A DNA stretch of 64,000 bases, from NCBI GenBank assembly GCA_017084465.1, contig CP070896.1:930001-994000 (forward strand). The letters are read 5' to 3'. Below are positions 1 through 9,123 of the stretch, one piece after another (within the stretch, counting starts at the first letter, position 1; each line of letters begins with the position of its first letter). The notes under the pieces were generated by a model. The model was not told the origin of the DNA, made no database searches, and saw only the letters and a program-made list of their open reading frames with translations. Origin of the DNA: Lacrimispora xylanisolvens (GTDB lineage Bacteria > Bacillota > Clostridia > Lachnospirales > Lachnospiraceae). Made by a program: the position numbers and the translations under genes.

Positions 1-554
1 AAATTCTGACCAGTCAGTATGACATAATCTCCCGTATAATCACATAGCAATGGAGAAACCGGTACCCAATCGTTATCATTTCCAACAACACCGCTGTTGG
101 TAACGGTTCCCTGCCCAAAATAGATCTTATAGTCCGGTGAAAAGGCAACCGGACCATTGTAATGATCACCGTTGCTTGGCAGACCCATAATAATATTCTG
201 TCTTTGCCCATCCCGGAATATTCTGGTGACAAAACCTCTGTGGGATACATAAAGAACCCCATTTAAATAATTAATTCCGGAAATAGGGGTAACAAAATCT
301 TCCGCTATCAGTTCAAGCTCTCCATTCACCAGTTTCAAAACCTGGGGATTGCCTGTGGACAGGCCGGAGTCAGCAATATAAAGACTTCCTTCCTCATCAA
401 AAACAATGCCTGCCGGTGAATTGAGATTTTCTAAAAACACTTCTATCCCATACCCTTTTACAATATAAATATCAGCAGGGTTTAAATAACGCCTGGGAGC
501 AGGATCGCCGTCGTTACAAGAGTGAATCCTGCTGCCGTTATTCTCACGAAACAT
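1..554 (-). CDS. Sugar dehydrogenase-like beta-propeller, N-terminal part, cut by window edge
   Basis: Open from an ATG at 554 to the window edge, about 184 codons. The ATG follows an AGGTGAAG ribosome-binding site. The protein begins MFRENNGSRIHSCNDGDPAP and continues with propeller-type repeats (SPAGIVFDEEGSLYIADSGL; GVLYVSHRG; DHYNGPVAFSPDYKIYFGQG), then GNDNDWVPVSPLL. This resembles the glucose/sorbosone dehydrogenase or NHL/SMP-30 propeller families, which oxidise sugars or bind ligands. No signal peptide is visible. The missing C-terminal part prevents a firm family call. A smaller ORF at 14-262 on the same strand is a shadow. Confidence 0.6.
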   Translation of the reverse strand, partial: MFRENNGSRIHSCNDGDPAPRRYLNPADIYIVKGYGIEVFLENLNSPAGIVFDEEGSLYIADSGLSTGNPQVLKLVNGELELIAEDFVTPISGINYLNGVLYVSHRGFVTRIFRDGQRQNIIMGLPSNGDHYNGPVAFSPDYKIYFGQGTVTNSGVVGNDNDWVPVSPLLCDYTGDYVILTGQN

Positions 555-603
555 TCACTTCACCTGGTATTTTTTACTATTATATTCACTGCACCGGAAA
601 ATA

Positions 604-1580
604 TCAATCCTGTTTGGCTGCATCTGCATGGAGTAATGGCAGATATGCTTCGTACCCTTCCGTTTTCATCTGCTCTTTGGGAATAAATCTTAAAGCTGCA
701 CTGTTGATGCAATAGCGCAGTCCACCCATCTCCTGCGGACCATCTGTGAAAACATGACCAAGATGGGCATCCCCTAATGTGCTTCGCACTTCTGTGCGGT
801 GTCTGCCAAGAGTGTTATCATCAAGTTCCTGCAGCAGATCCTGTGTCAGCGGTCTGGAAAAGCTTGGCCAGCCACAGCCGGATTCAAATTTATCACAGGA
901 TAAGAAAAGAGGCTCTCCGGTTGTCACATCCACATAGATTCCCTCTCTCTGAATTCATCAAAATATTCATTCTGAAAAGGAGCTTCTGTTGCATTGTTCT
1001 GAGTCACCTGATACTGGATTGTTGTTAGTTCATTTTTAAGTTCATCCTGGGATTTTGGCGGGAATTTTTTGCTTTTATCCACTGCCTGCTTTGCCTTTTC
1101 AAATTTATCCCCGGATATATGGCAGTAGCCCTGGGGATTCTTATTCAGATACTTCTGGTGGTACTCTTCTGCTTTGTAATAGTTGGTAAGAGGCAGACGC
1201 TCGATTGCAATCTTCTCTTTGTAATTCTTTTGAAGTTCTTCCACTGATTTTTCAATTACCGGCTTATCCCCTTCGTCAGTGTAATAAATGCCTGTTCTGT
1301 ACTGTGTACCGGTATCACCGCCCTGACGGTTTACACTGACTGGATTGATAACATCGTAATAAAGTTTAAGAATGTAGGGAAGCCCTATGACAGTATCCTC
1401 GTATTCCACTTTCACGGTTTCCGCATGACCAGTATTGTTATAACATACCTCCTCGTAAGTGGGATTTTTCGTTGTTCCGTTGGCGTAACCCACTTCTGTA
1501 TTTAAAATCCCAGGAATATTTTCCAAATATTTTTCTGTTCCCCAAAAGCAGCCGCCTGCTAAATAGATCTCTTTTTTCAT
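604..1580 (-). CDS. msrAB: Bifunctional peptide methionine sulfoxide reductase MsrAB (frameshifted as written)
   Basis: Reduces the S- and R-epimers of methionine sulfoxide in oxidised proteins. The MsrA half (1580-924) begins [18 protein letters not shown] with the catalytic GCFWG Cys. The MsrB half carries [20 protein letters not shown] and the catalytic [11 protein letters not shown]. The linker reads [18 protein letters not shown], then leaves frame. The next frame resumes [13 protein letters not shown], the normal MsrAB junction. The shift lies in a CT repeat at about 943-950 (two extra bases or one missing). As written there is an MsrA of 218 residues and an MsrB lacking its own start signal. 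The start is only 4 bases after the Nudix stop, so the two are probably co-transcribed. Confidence 0.9.
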
Positions 1581-1584
1581 GGTA

Positions 1585-2218
1585 TCACCTTTCTTCTTTC
1601 ATAGAATCAAATAAATGATATTGCTTCATCAGTTCCAGACCCGACTGGAGAATCTGCGCCGTCATCCCCCCAGATCACCCAGTTCTCATACCGGTAAAAC
1701 AAAATATCCCGGGTTCCTTTCGTCCATGAATACTGATTGCCTCCTGGAATCCATTCATAGGGAAAATCTTCAGGAGTCTCCGTAATCAGCATGCTTTCGT
1801 ATGTTTCCGGTGTTATGCTTTTTAAATAATCAAGAGGCACCTTTATGATTTCTTCCACTTCATCGGTACTGAAGGTATCCTGATAATCTCTTAGTTCACC
1901 GATAAAGGAGTGAATAATCAGCCGGAAGGGAGAAATATAGATATCTCCAGGTCCAAGCACTTTAATCTGCCCGGATGTGACGTTTAACTCTTCCATGGTT
2001 TCCCTGACTGCACATTTTTTCAGTGTCTCCCCCGGCTCCAGCTTCCCTCCTGGAAAGCAAATCTCCCCGGGCTGATGCTTTAAGTTACTGGACCGTTTTT
2101 CAAACAGAAGATACTTTGCTCCATCAATTGTCAGAACGGGTATTAAAACCGCATACTTCCTGTACTTTTCTTCTTCAACCATTCCGGGTTTTCTGCGGGA
2201 AAATGTCTGCCTGTCCAA
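1585..2218 (-). CDS. Nudix hydrolase, CoA-pyrophosphatase-like (frameshifted near the C-terminus)
   Basis: Nudix proteins cleave nucleoside diphosphates linked to another group. The Nudix box is complete: GGKLEPGETLKKCAVRETMEEL matches Gx5Ex7REuxEE, at about residues 57-78, preceded by RSSNLKHQPGEICFPGG, as in the CoA pyrophosphatase (NudL/YeaB) group. As written the frame ends at 1607. A run of six C at 1666-1671 (G on the coding strand) shifts the tail. With five, the protein continues GMTAQILQSGLELMKQYHLF and stops at 1585, 4 bases before the msrAB ATG. The substrate cannot be told from sequence. Confidence 0.85.
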
Positions 2219-2354
2219 AACGCCACCTCCTTTTTGCTATGAGCAATTATAGCATCTTTTTTTGCGTCTCACAATATGAGGAATGGATATGGACGAATAG
2301 TTCTTATCCAATTAGCATAGAATGCAGTAATTTAAAAATTATGGAGCAACCCTT

Positions 2355-3248
2355 ATGACCTCGAAAGAATCCTATATACAATGCTCACTCCAGTACCATC
2401 TTTTCTGGATCCGCATATTAAAAGAGCACGCCATCTTTATTGAGGCTACTATGCCCCCGCCTGGAAAAGAATATGCAGATCAGGCAGATACATACAAACA
2501 GCAATACGACCAGCTGTTAGAAGTAGCCATTAAGCTGTCAAACGGAGTCATCCCCTTAAGTGTTCTTGAATCCGGCCAGTTTTATACCCAGTATACGGAA
2601 GAAGCAGAGAGACTTGCACAGCTTAACACCGGAATTACAATCAATTCCCAGCTGACCCGCATGGCTTATGACATTGTACCCTGCACCGCTGACTATACCG
2701 CAACCAACAAAAATGAACAGGATGTATTCATGTTGAACCAGAATCTTTTAAACCTGACCACTTCCTTCGTCCAGTTTCAGGCAGATCTCTTAAACAAACG
2801 TGTATCCTGCGGTCTTTTCACCATGATGTATACAGGCGATATCTTACATATTCTCATGGAAGCCAAACGTTACCTTGAAATTCTGAAACGGCTTCAGAGC
2901 CGGGATGATTCACTCCTGTCTGATTATAAATCTTTCTGGTCGCACAATATGGCTGATCATGCAAAGGTAATGCGCGGACAGTTAGATCCCACGGAAACTT
3001 CATATTTTAACGCTGCCAATCAGTTTGCCAATACCTTTGATCAGCTCAGCACAGCCGAAATGAATCCGGATACCTTCCCTTCTGACCGGGAAATTCTTTC
3101 CGATGCCATTGCGATCAGTGATTTTAAATCAGATACCACGAACGGACTGATTACCTGCAAGATTCAGGCAATCATGCTTGCACTTTATACCGATCACCTT
3201 CTGAGGGAGGCAAATCATTTTATCTATCTTATGTATGCAGGAAGCTGA
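2355..3248 (+). CDS. DUF2935 family protein
   Basis: 297 residues, starting MTSKESYIQCSLQYHLFWIR after a GGAG 8 bases upstream. The HLFWIRILKEHAIFIEATMP segment (about residues 15-34) and a second half with a similar arrangement (SDYKSFWSHNMADHAKVMRG) fit the DUF2935 family, two repeats of a helical, ferritin-like bundle with conserved His and Glu. The family is common in spore-forming Clostridia and Bacilli and may bind metal; its function is not established. Divergent from the Nudix gene and followed by a bidirectional terminator. Confidence 0.8.
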   Translation: MTSKESYIQCSLQYHLFWIRILKEHAIFIEATMPPPGKEYADQADTYKQQYDQLLEVAIKLSNGVIPLSVLESGQFYTQYTEEAERLAQLNTGITINSQLTRMAYDIVPCTADYTATNKNEQDVFMLNQNLLNLTTSFVQFQADLLNKRVSCGLFTMMYTGDILHILMEAKRYLEILKRLQSRDDSLLSDYKSFWSHNMADHAKVMRGQLDPTETSYFNAANQFANTFDQLSTAEMNPDTFPSDREILSDAIAISDFKSDTTNGLITCKIQAIMLALYTDHLLREANHFIYLMYAGS

Positions 3249-3258
3249 GTAAAATCAT

Positions 3259-3290
3259 AAAAATGCGCCTTGGTCTAAGGCGCATTTTTA
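3259..3290. terminator. Bidirectional intrinsic terminator
   Basis: Perfect hairpin AAAATGCGCCTT - loop - AAGGCGCATTTT between two convergent genes, with an A tract on one side and a T tract on the other, so it can stop transcription from both the DUF2935 and GMC genes. Confidence 0.85.
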
Positions 3291-3297
3291 TGGTTCT

Positions 3298-5025
3298 TCA
3301 GGCTTTCTTTGCCGATGGAAAATATTTCTCTGCAATTTTTTGTGCAGTCCTTACCGCAAGAGCCTGGGTGGTAAGGGTGGGATTTGGACCGCCCAGTCCG
3401 TTGCATAAAACACTGTTATCTGCTATAAACAGCCTCTTTACCTGGAATGCTTCGCAAATCGTATCTGTAACAAATCCAATCCTCATGGTGCTCATAATAT
3501 GAGCACACACATCCGGCGGCCAGTTAGCCCGGCTGACGGTCTTCGCTCCTGCTTTCTTTAACACTTCCGCCGCAAGTCCCACAAGCTGATCTCTTCTCTC
3601 TCTGTCAGCATCACTGATCTCATAGCTGATCACCGGTATATAGCCATTTTCATCCCTGCGCTCCGGATCCAGTGTCACCCCGTTTTTCTGACTTACATCG
3701 TCGTCGGAAAACACTACAATACTGAGAGTCTTGTTGTAATTTCTCATAAATTCTTTTAATAGTTCTCCTGCAATAATGCCTTCTCTGTCCCAGGCTTCTT
3801 CTTCCCTGGTCTGATTCTGGAAATAGTACCCCTTCTGACTTGTTCCATATATCATGGTTGAATTGATACCGGGACTGGTTCCAAAGGGTTCAAACGCTCC
3901 AAGTCCGGGATAATCCATCCTGGCAGCCGAATTCTGACCTACATAAGGCTTTACTTCAGACATTCCCAGAATATTCATCAGATCCTCTTCTTCGAAAATT
4001 CCGGATACACAGTCAATCATATGAGTGGTCAATCCTTTTCCTACCCATTCATTTTCAGGAAGTCCGGAATTTAGCCATAGTCGGGGAGATTCAATGGAGC
4101 CGGCAGACAAAACAATCACTTTGGCCTTAAACTCCCTGATTTCTCCAGTCCATGTGTTTCGGACCGTTACGCTGCTGGCAAACAAACCCTCTTCTTCATT
4201 TTGGCCGGTATGGATAGCAGTCACAAAAGAATTTGGCATAATGTCAACATTTCCTGTCGCCAAAGCATAGGGGATATAGCTGACCAGGGTGGAACGCTTT
4301 GCCACACTTCCCACATTGGGTCCAATACAGCAGCCGTTTACACAGTGACCGCGAAGAGTACAGCCCACCGCCTGATTGTTTTCCAGATCAAAATCCGGAT
4401 TATTTAACATGGGATTAATGCCAAGAATTCCGTTAGGCTGAAGGCGAAATCCGGGCTTGGTTAAATTTATCTCATCGGTGTATGTAAATCCCATCTTTCT
4501 GGCGCCATAGAGAAAAAGATCTTCTTTTGACGTTGCTGTAGCTTCGCGGACTGGAAGAGTCTGCTCCACCTCTTCATAATAGGGAATCATTTCCTCATAA
4601 CTGATTGGCCAGTCACGTTCAAATGCAGCAGGGTAAGCACGGGGACAGTTGGCAAAATACAAAAGTGTGCTTCCTCCCACGCCTGCACTCTGCCAGACAA
4701 AACCGCCCTTCTCAACGATTCTGCGCCACGGACTTGTACTTCTGTCCGCTGGCCCCCATCTGAATTTTCCTGTAATGGCGTCATTCATGTCATCCTCTAA
4801 ATCAGTAAAGTTGGTTTTAAGAAGCTGAATATCCAGATCTTCGTTGCTTGAACTTTCCTGAGCGCCTGCACTGGTATTGGGCTCCGGCCACTTCCGGTTG
4901 CCATACCAGGGTCCTGCCTCAAGAATCAGCACCTTTAATCCCTTTTCTCCCAGCTCTTTTGCTGCGACTGCGCCTCCGCCTCCTGATCCTATCACAATTA
5001 CATCCGCATCAAATCCGTTCTCCAT
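3298..5025 (-). CDS. GMC-family FAD oxidoreductase, gluconate 2-dehydrogenase flavoprotein-like
   Basis: Likely oxidises an alcohol or sugar acid with FAD. The N-terminus has the Rossmann FAD motif VIVIGSGGGGAVAAKELG, ending LKVLILEAG. A central Cys-rich stretch GCTLRGHCVNGCCIGPN is typical of this GMC subgroup. The C-terminus has the GMC signature with ADNSVLCNGLGGPNPTLTTQ. The ATG at 5025 is chosen because GGAGG lies 5 bases upstream; an in-frame GTG at 5031 overlaps that site. No signal peptide is evident. It follows its probable small subunit by about 25 bases in an operon. No cytochrome c subunit is present. Confidence 0.85.
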   Translation of the reverse strand: MENGFDADVIVIGSGGGGAVAAKELGEKGLKVLILEAGPWYGNRKWPEPNTSAGAQESSSNEDLDIQLLKTNFTDLEDDMNDAITGKFRWGPADRSTSPWRRIVEKGGFVWQSAGVGGSTLLYFANCPRAYPAAFERDWPISYEEMIPYYEEVEQTLPVREATATSKEDLFLYGARKMGFTYTDEINLTKPGFRLQPNGILGINPMLNNPDFDLENNQAVGCTLRGHCVNGCCIGPNVGSVAKRSTLVSYIPYALATGNVDIMPNSFVTAIHTGQNEEEGLFASSVTVRNTWTGEIREFKAKVIVLSAGSIESPRLWLNSGLPENEWVGKGLTTHMIDCVSGIFEEEDLMNILGMSEVKPYVGQNSAARMDYPGLGAFEPFGTSPGINSTMIYGTSQKGYYFQNQTREEEAWDREGIIAGELLKEFMRNYNKTLSIVVFSDDDVSQKNGVTLDPERRDENGYIPVISYEISDADRERRDQLVGLAAEVLKKAGAKTVSRANWPPDVCAHIMSTMRIGFVTDTICEAFQVKRLFIADNSVLCNGLGGPNPTLTTQALAVRTAQKIAEKYFPSAKKA

Positions 5026-5051
5026 ACGCACCTCCAGTCAATATCGATTCC

Positions 5052-5675
5052 TTACTTTCTCTGTGCAAAATTAAAAGCTCCTGCTATCCGGTATCCCTTA
5101 GAAGGTCCCGGATACCCCACCTGTTCCCAGCCGATTGGCTTATATTCCAGCATGCGCTTATCCGGGGACATAAATCTTGTGGATCCGTAGCCGGACCACT
5201 CAGAATAATATCCCATCAGAGTAAGCCGGTTTAATGCCGACATGACTGGAACGATGTCTTCCTGTTTCATGGTAAGACCTGCAGGTACATAAATGATGCC
5301 GCCTGGGCTGCTGATCCGGTCAACAATCTTCAGCCTGTCTTCCTGAGATAATTTTGAGAAATAAAGTCCTCCTGAATCTTTTGGCACATCCGGGTCCTCT
5401 CCCTTTTCCATCAGATATTGTTTTGCTGCCATATTTAATATTTCCGCCACAGCCACTGCAAAGGGCGTAGGATAGCTGTCAAGAGACATGATTAAATACT
5501 CCGCCGTATAGGATTCCACTGCTCCGTAAAACTGAATCCTTCCATATAGTTCCGCCAGATCCGGTGAATGGGGCACCATGGCATCTGCATAGGCTTTCAT
5601 TGTATTAACAACGTAATCGTAGACTGAATTCTCATCCCATAATCCATTTTTTAAACCATCACTGTTTTCAGCCAA
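5052..5675 (-). CDS. Gluconate 2-dehydrogenase subunit 3-like protein
   Basis: Small helical partner of the GMC flavoprotein just downstream. Internal features include YDYVVNTMKAYADAMVPHSP and GGIIYVPAGLTMKQEDIVPV. The frame is open to an ATG at 5756, but that N-terminus (MIGNVILFSKVFIVFYEHAF) is atypical and badly spaced. A TTG at 5675 sits after AGGTGG and gives a better start; the choice is an inference. The usual Tat signal of this subunit is not seen with either start. The family assignment is based on gene pairing and the general pattern. Confidence 0.65.
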   Translation of the reverse strand: MAENSDGLKNGLWDENSVYDYVVNTMKAYADAMVPHSPDLAELYGRIQFYGAVESYTAEYLIMSLDSYPTPFAVAVAEILNMAAKQYLMEKGEDPDVPKDSGGLYFSKLSQEDRLKIVDRISSPGGIIYVPAGLTMKQEDIVPVMSALNRLTLMGYYSEWSGYGSTRFMSPDKRMLEYKPIGWEQVGYPGPSKGYRIAGAFNFAQRK

Positions 5676-5768
5676 TGTTCCACCTGATTCCTTCCAAAAT
5701 GCATGTTCATAAAATACTATGAAAACCTTTGAAAAAAGTATCACATTTCCTATCATCCTATTTGATAC

Positions 5769-5796
5769 AAAAAAACCGGCCTGTGCCGGTTTTTTA
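5769..5796 (-). terminator. Intrinsic terminator
   Basis: Hairpin AAAAAACCGGC - CTGT - GCCGGTTTTTT lies after the DUF6273 gene and before the gluconate dehydrogenase subunit gene on the minus strand, separating the two units. Confidence 0.8.
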
Positions 5797-5820
5797 TTAG
5801 TCTGCAGCTTATTACCAGTA

Positions 5821-6424
5821 TTACAGCTTTAGCCATAAAGCGGGACGAACGCCCCCTCTGCATTCGCCATCGCTTAGATTTCCAATTAATATATTGTTGC
5901 CCTGAATCCCTATATTACCATCACCATGGATATATACGGCCTTTACACCAACACGGCCTGGGGAACGCAGCCACCACCAGTCGCTGCCTTTTTCCCCCTC
6001 GCGTCTGGCAATTCTCTTACTGTTGTTCTTATCTTTTCGTTCAAACCAATACCTTTGGTTCCTTCCAGGATTATAGAGCTTTAAGCTGCTGTCACCAAAA
6101 TACCGGCACGCTGCTTCCTCCATACTTAATAAAAAAGATGGTATCCCGGGTATCGGCCCCGCCTTCACAACCATACCACTCATTATCCGGATTTCTGTTT
6201 AGGACAGGAATCATCCTGGATTGTTCCTCTACACTGAATCTGTCATGGAATTCACCGTTTAAATACGCTCTAACTGCACAGTCGGCCCATGTTGTCTCTT
6301 TATAAATATTATGGTAAGGACGCCGTTCTATGATGTATTCGGTTATAATCAATGCCCTGTCTTCCAGTAGTTCCAGTACCCGCCATTGGTAGTTCCCAAA
6401 CGAAATTTTATCTCCTGTCTGCAT
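5821..6424 (-). CDS. DUF6273 domain protein (frameshifted as written)
   Basis: A two-part DUF6273 protein. The first frame, from ATG 6424 after GGGGG, reads MQTGDKISFGNYQWRVLELL and continues through NRNPDNEWYGCEGG. The second frame holds LLSMEEAACRYFGDSSLKLY, DWWWLRSPGR and GGVRPALWLKL. A run of six A at 6131-6136 (T on the coding strand) makes the break; five T restores TIFLLSMEEA. DUF6273 modules are usually found in Firmicute proteins with many paralogues; function is unknown, possibly carbohydrate or surface binding. No signal peptide or anchor is visible. It is a stand-alone domain of about 200 residues, flanked by a terminator. Confidence 0.75.
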
Positions 6425-6503
6425 GTTACCCCCTGTACAAATATTATTTGCATTATTTCGCAATCTTTATCTGCATTGTAACATGGCTTATTTTAAAAGG
6501 CAA

Positions 6504-7364
6504 TCATCCTGCTTTAGCTGTCTTTTTCTGTGAGACAAAAATACTGGCTATGATGATTGCAACACCAACAAGCTGAATGGGGCTGATGCTTTGCCCCAGC
6601 ACCACATAGCCTAAAACAAATGCGGTTAAGGGATTCACCGGACTTAAAAGTGATACACGTACAGGGGAAAGGATTTCGATTCCCCGGAACCATAAGTAAT
6701 AGGCTAGTCCGGTATTAACCACTCCAAGTATGGCAAGTCCAGCAATATTAACAGGAGTGAGGGCGGGTATGCTGCCCTCCATGATAAACACTGCCGGAAT
6801 CAGAATCAGACTGCCAAAAAACAGCTGCCAGGAAGTAAACACCATCTGGCTGATTCCTTCCGGTTTTCCCCAGTACTTGGTCAGCACCACGCCCAGGGCC
6901 ATTACCACTGCACCGCATAAAGCAGCTAACACGCCCCATACATCAATTGCCATCTGCTGCTTAAACAGAAGTAATATGACTCCCGTCACCATCATAACAA
7001 TTGCAGCATAAGACCGCATGGTTGGTTTTTCTTTTAAAAGAACCCAGCTGAAAAATATTACAAATACCGGTTGTACGCTTCCTATGATCGATGCGATCCC
7101 TCCAGGCAGCCGGTAAGCCGCAATAAACAAAAACAGAAAGAATATTCCAATATTTAAGCTACCAAGTATCAATGATTTTAAAATCCAGATTCCCTTGGGC
7201 AGTTTCCTGTAATATAAAAGCAAAATCAGTCCTATGGGAAATGCTCTCATAAATGCAACAAACACCGGGCGCTGTATGGGGATCAATACCGAGGCAATGA
7301 TATAGGTGGATCCCCATAGCATGGGAGTCAGCATTGTAAGCAATATATCTTTCATCTGCTTCAT
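6504..7364 (-). CDS. EamA/DMT-family drug/metabolite transporter
   Basis: 286 residues with about ten hydrophobic segments in two EamA repeats, e.g. MLTPMLWGSTYIIASVLIP at the N-terminus and GLAILGVVNTGLAYYLWFRG in the second half. The family exports small metabolites or drugs across the cytoplasmic membrane. Starts at ATG 7364 after GAGG. It is divergent from a MarR gene with two matching palindromes between, so it is the likely target of that regulator. The substrate is unknown. Confidence 0.85.
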   Translation of the reverse strand: MKQMKDILLTMLTPMLWGSTYIIASVLIPIQRPVFVAFMRAFPIGLILLLYYRKLPKGIWILKSLILGSLNIGIFFLFLFIAAYRLPGGIASIIGSVQPVFVIFFSWVLLKEKPTMRSYAAIVMMVTGVILLLFKQQMAIDVWGVLAALCGAVVMALGVVLTKYWGKPEGISQMVFTSWQLFFGSLILIPAVFIMEGSIPALTPVNIAGLAILGVVNTGLAYYLWFRGIEILSPVRVSLLSPVNPLTAFVLGYVVLGQSISPIQLVGVAIIIASIFVSQKKTAKAG

Positions 7365-7405
7365 TTTTTTATCCTCTTTTCCTTATTATTTATCTCACGT
7401 TTAAG

Positions 7406-7476
7406 TATCTTAACTTTAAGATATATTAAGTGTATCGCTTGTCATCTTGATTGTCAAGTATTTTAATGTTAAGATA
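7406..7476. promoter_or_regulatory. Two MarR-type operator palindromes
   Basis: TATCTTAACTTTAAGATA at 7406-7423 is a perfect palindrome with 8-base arms. TATTTTAATGTTAAGATA at 7459-7476 is the same site with one arm base changed. Centres are 53 bases apart, about five helical turns, so two dimers would lie on the same face of DNA. They sit between the EamA and MarR genes and probably control both. Confidence 0.8.
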
Positions 7477-7509
7477 TTTAAAATTAAGAAACTTTACATT
7501 AAAATTTCC

Positions 7510-7538
7510 TTGTACTTTTTTATTACAGGTGTTACACT
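7510..7538 (+). promoter_or_regulatory. Probable promoter of the MarR gene
   Basis: TTGTAC (7510-7515), 17 bases, TACACT (7533-7538). It would start transcription at or just before the ATG at 7545, giving a very short or leaderless message. AGGTG at 7527 is the only ribosome-binding-like site and is poorly spaced. Confidence 0.45.
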
Positions 7539-7544
7539 AAAAAT

Positions 7545-8039
7545 ATGAAAAAAGATAATGTTGATAAAATAATCGATCAATGGGCTCTTGAGCTTCCGGA
7601 TCTTGATGCGTCACCGATGGCGGTTTGGGGAAGACTTAAAAGAACTGTCAAGTATTCAGAAAGGAGATTGGCAGAGAATTTTTCCCTTTATCAGTTAAAC
7701 AGCGGTGAATTTGATGTGTTGGCAACACTGCGTCGTTCCGGCGGTGAATTCAAATTAAAACCCACGGATCTGTATCAGTCACTTATGATCACCTCGGGAG
7801 CCATTACAAACCGCATTGATACACTTGAGAAAAAAGATTTGGTTAAAAGAGTTCACGACAGCGAAGACAGAAGAACGATCTATGTTCAGCTGACCAACGC
7901 AGGTTATGAATTAATATCCCGGGCGGTCATATCCCATACCCAGGCAGAAGAATTCCTGTTAAAAGGGCTGACAAAAGAAGAACTGGCCCAGTTGGACCAG
8001 TTATTGAAGAAACTTCTTTCATCCTTGGAAGAACAGTAA
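7545..8039 (+). CDS. MarR family transcriptional regulator
   Basis: 164 residues. The winged-helix region includes GEFDVLATLRRSGGEFKLKP, SLMITSGAITNRIDTLEKKD (recognition helix) and the wing RVHDSEDRRTIYVQLT, all characteristic of MarR. MarR dimers bind palindromes and are released by small ligands. The two operator-like palindromes upstream suggest it represses itself and the divergent EamA transporter, an efflux-type arrangement. Confidence 0.9.
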   Translation: MKKDNVDKIIDQWALELPDLDASPMAVWGRLKRTVKYSERRLAENFSLYQLNSGEFDVLATLRRSGGEFKLKPTDLYQSLMITSGAITNRIDTLEKKDLVKRVHDSEDRRTIYVQLTNAGYELISRAVISHTQAEEFLLKGLTKEELAQLDQLLKKLLSSLEEQ

Positions 8040-8055
8040 GACCGGCAATGTCAGA

Positions 8056-9014
8056 TTATGACTTTAGTCGGTCATATTTCTGATAAATCCTCATACAGTC
8101 ATCGAGCAGTTCAAGGAGTGTATAAAGCTGGGACAGCTTTTTTCTCCCTTCGGTAAAGCCCTGTATATCCTCCGCTTTTCTTAATGCTTTTCTGTTTTCC
8201 CCAGTCAGCCTGTTAATTGCAGTTCTTACCCCTTCTGCGGCAGACCGGGATACCTCTTTAAAGACATAAAATATCTGGATCGCTGTTTTCTGCACTGCCT
8301 CCATATAGGCATTTATCTCTTTTTCGCTGGCTGCAAGATTCTTCTTTCTGATAACCAGCGCCTTGCCTTTTTCCGATAATTGAGTGGATCGCTTCGGATC
8401 CGCAGCTTCCCCTATTTTTTTTAACTCTTCCGCATCTTTTTGAAAGCTTTTGATTTCTTCTTCCAGTTTCGATTTCTTTTCTTTTAGATTCCTGATCTCG
8501 GGGATCATGGCAAGCAGTGTCTGCTCTAAGTTAAATATGCTGCTTTGCAGAATCTCTAACTGAAGAACAAGCTGTGATTCCAGCTGCAGGACTTCTCTTT
8601 TTCCCCAAGAAGCTGGGTTATGGCATGGTGCATCCGGGGAATCTCCTCTACCGCTTTTGAATGGACAAACGTATCGGTGTCAGTCACCTCATCCTGATAG
8701 GAATAATCCCATGTCAGTTCATTTAGAATTTCATTCCATAAGTTAAGATTTGCCTGTACTCGTTTCGCCTTTTCCGTGACAACCACAAAGGTTTCCACTT
8801 CATCTTTCAGTTGGTCAATCTCAGTTCTTACTGAGACAGCCAGTTCCGCAATATCCTTTAAATTAAGATTGATCTTAGAGGCAAGACTTTTCAGCTCTTG
8901 CGCATATGGAGGCACTTCTCCGGCAGGTATGTATTCCTCCACAATTTTATCCAGGGTAAAATGAAGCGGTTTTTTTAAGCTGCCTTTTTCAAGCAGTCTG
9001 ACCAGAAATCCCAT
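8056..9014 (-). CDS. Coiled-coil cytoplasmic protein of unknown function (frameshifted)
   Basis: About 320 residues once two frames are joined. The first part begins MGFLVRLLEKGSLKKPLHFT; the frame leaves after TQLLGEKEK. The other frame continues EVLQLESQLVLQLEILQSSI and then LAMIPEIRNLKEKKSKLEEE into the downstream ORF. The break is at a T run near 8598-8602 (one base short on the coding strand). Most of the protein is heptad-like helix rich in Lys, Glu and Leu; no signal peptide or membrane segment. I do not recognise the family. Convergent with the MarR gene, 16 bases apart. Confidence 0.6.
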
Positions 9015-9123
9015 TTTGACATCCCTTCAGGAATTATGCACGCAGTGGTATCTTACCTTACTTTATGCCTCCTGAGTCTTATTATTGCAAAGAACACTAC
9101 CTTAGAATACCAGCGATAACAAT

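Noticed and set aside
14..262. Minus-strand ORF of 82 codons
   Set aside because: It lies in another frame inside the truncated propeller gene (1-554), which has better family resemblance and a ribosome-binding site.
7545..7547. Leaderless mRNA for MarR as a finding
   Set aside because: The promoter assignment is only moderate; a better-spaced promoter upstream cannot be excluded, so it is only noted in the feature.
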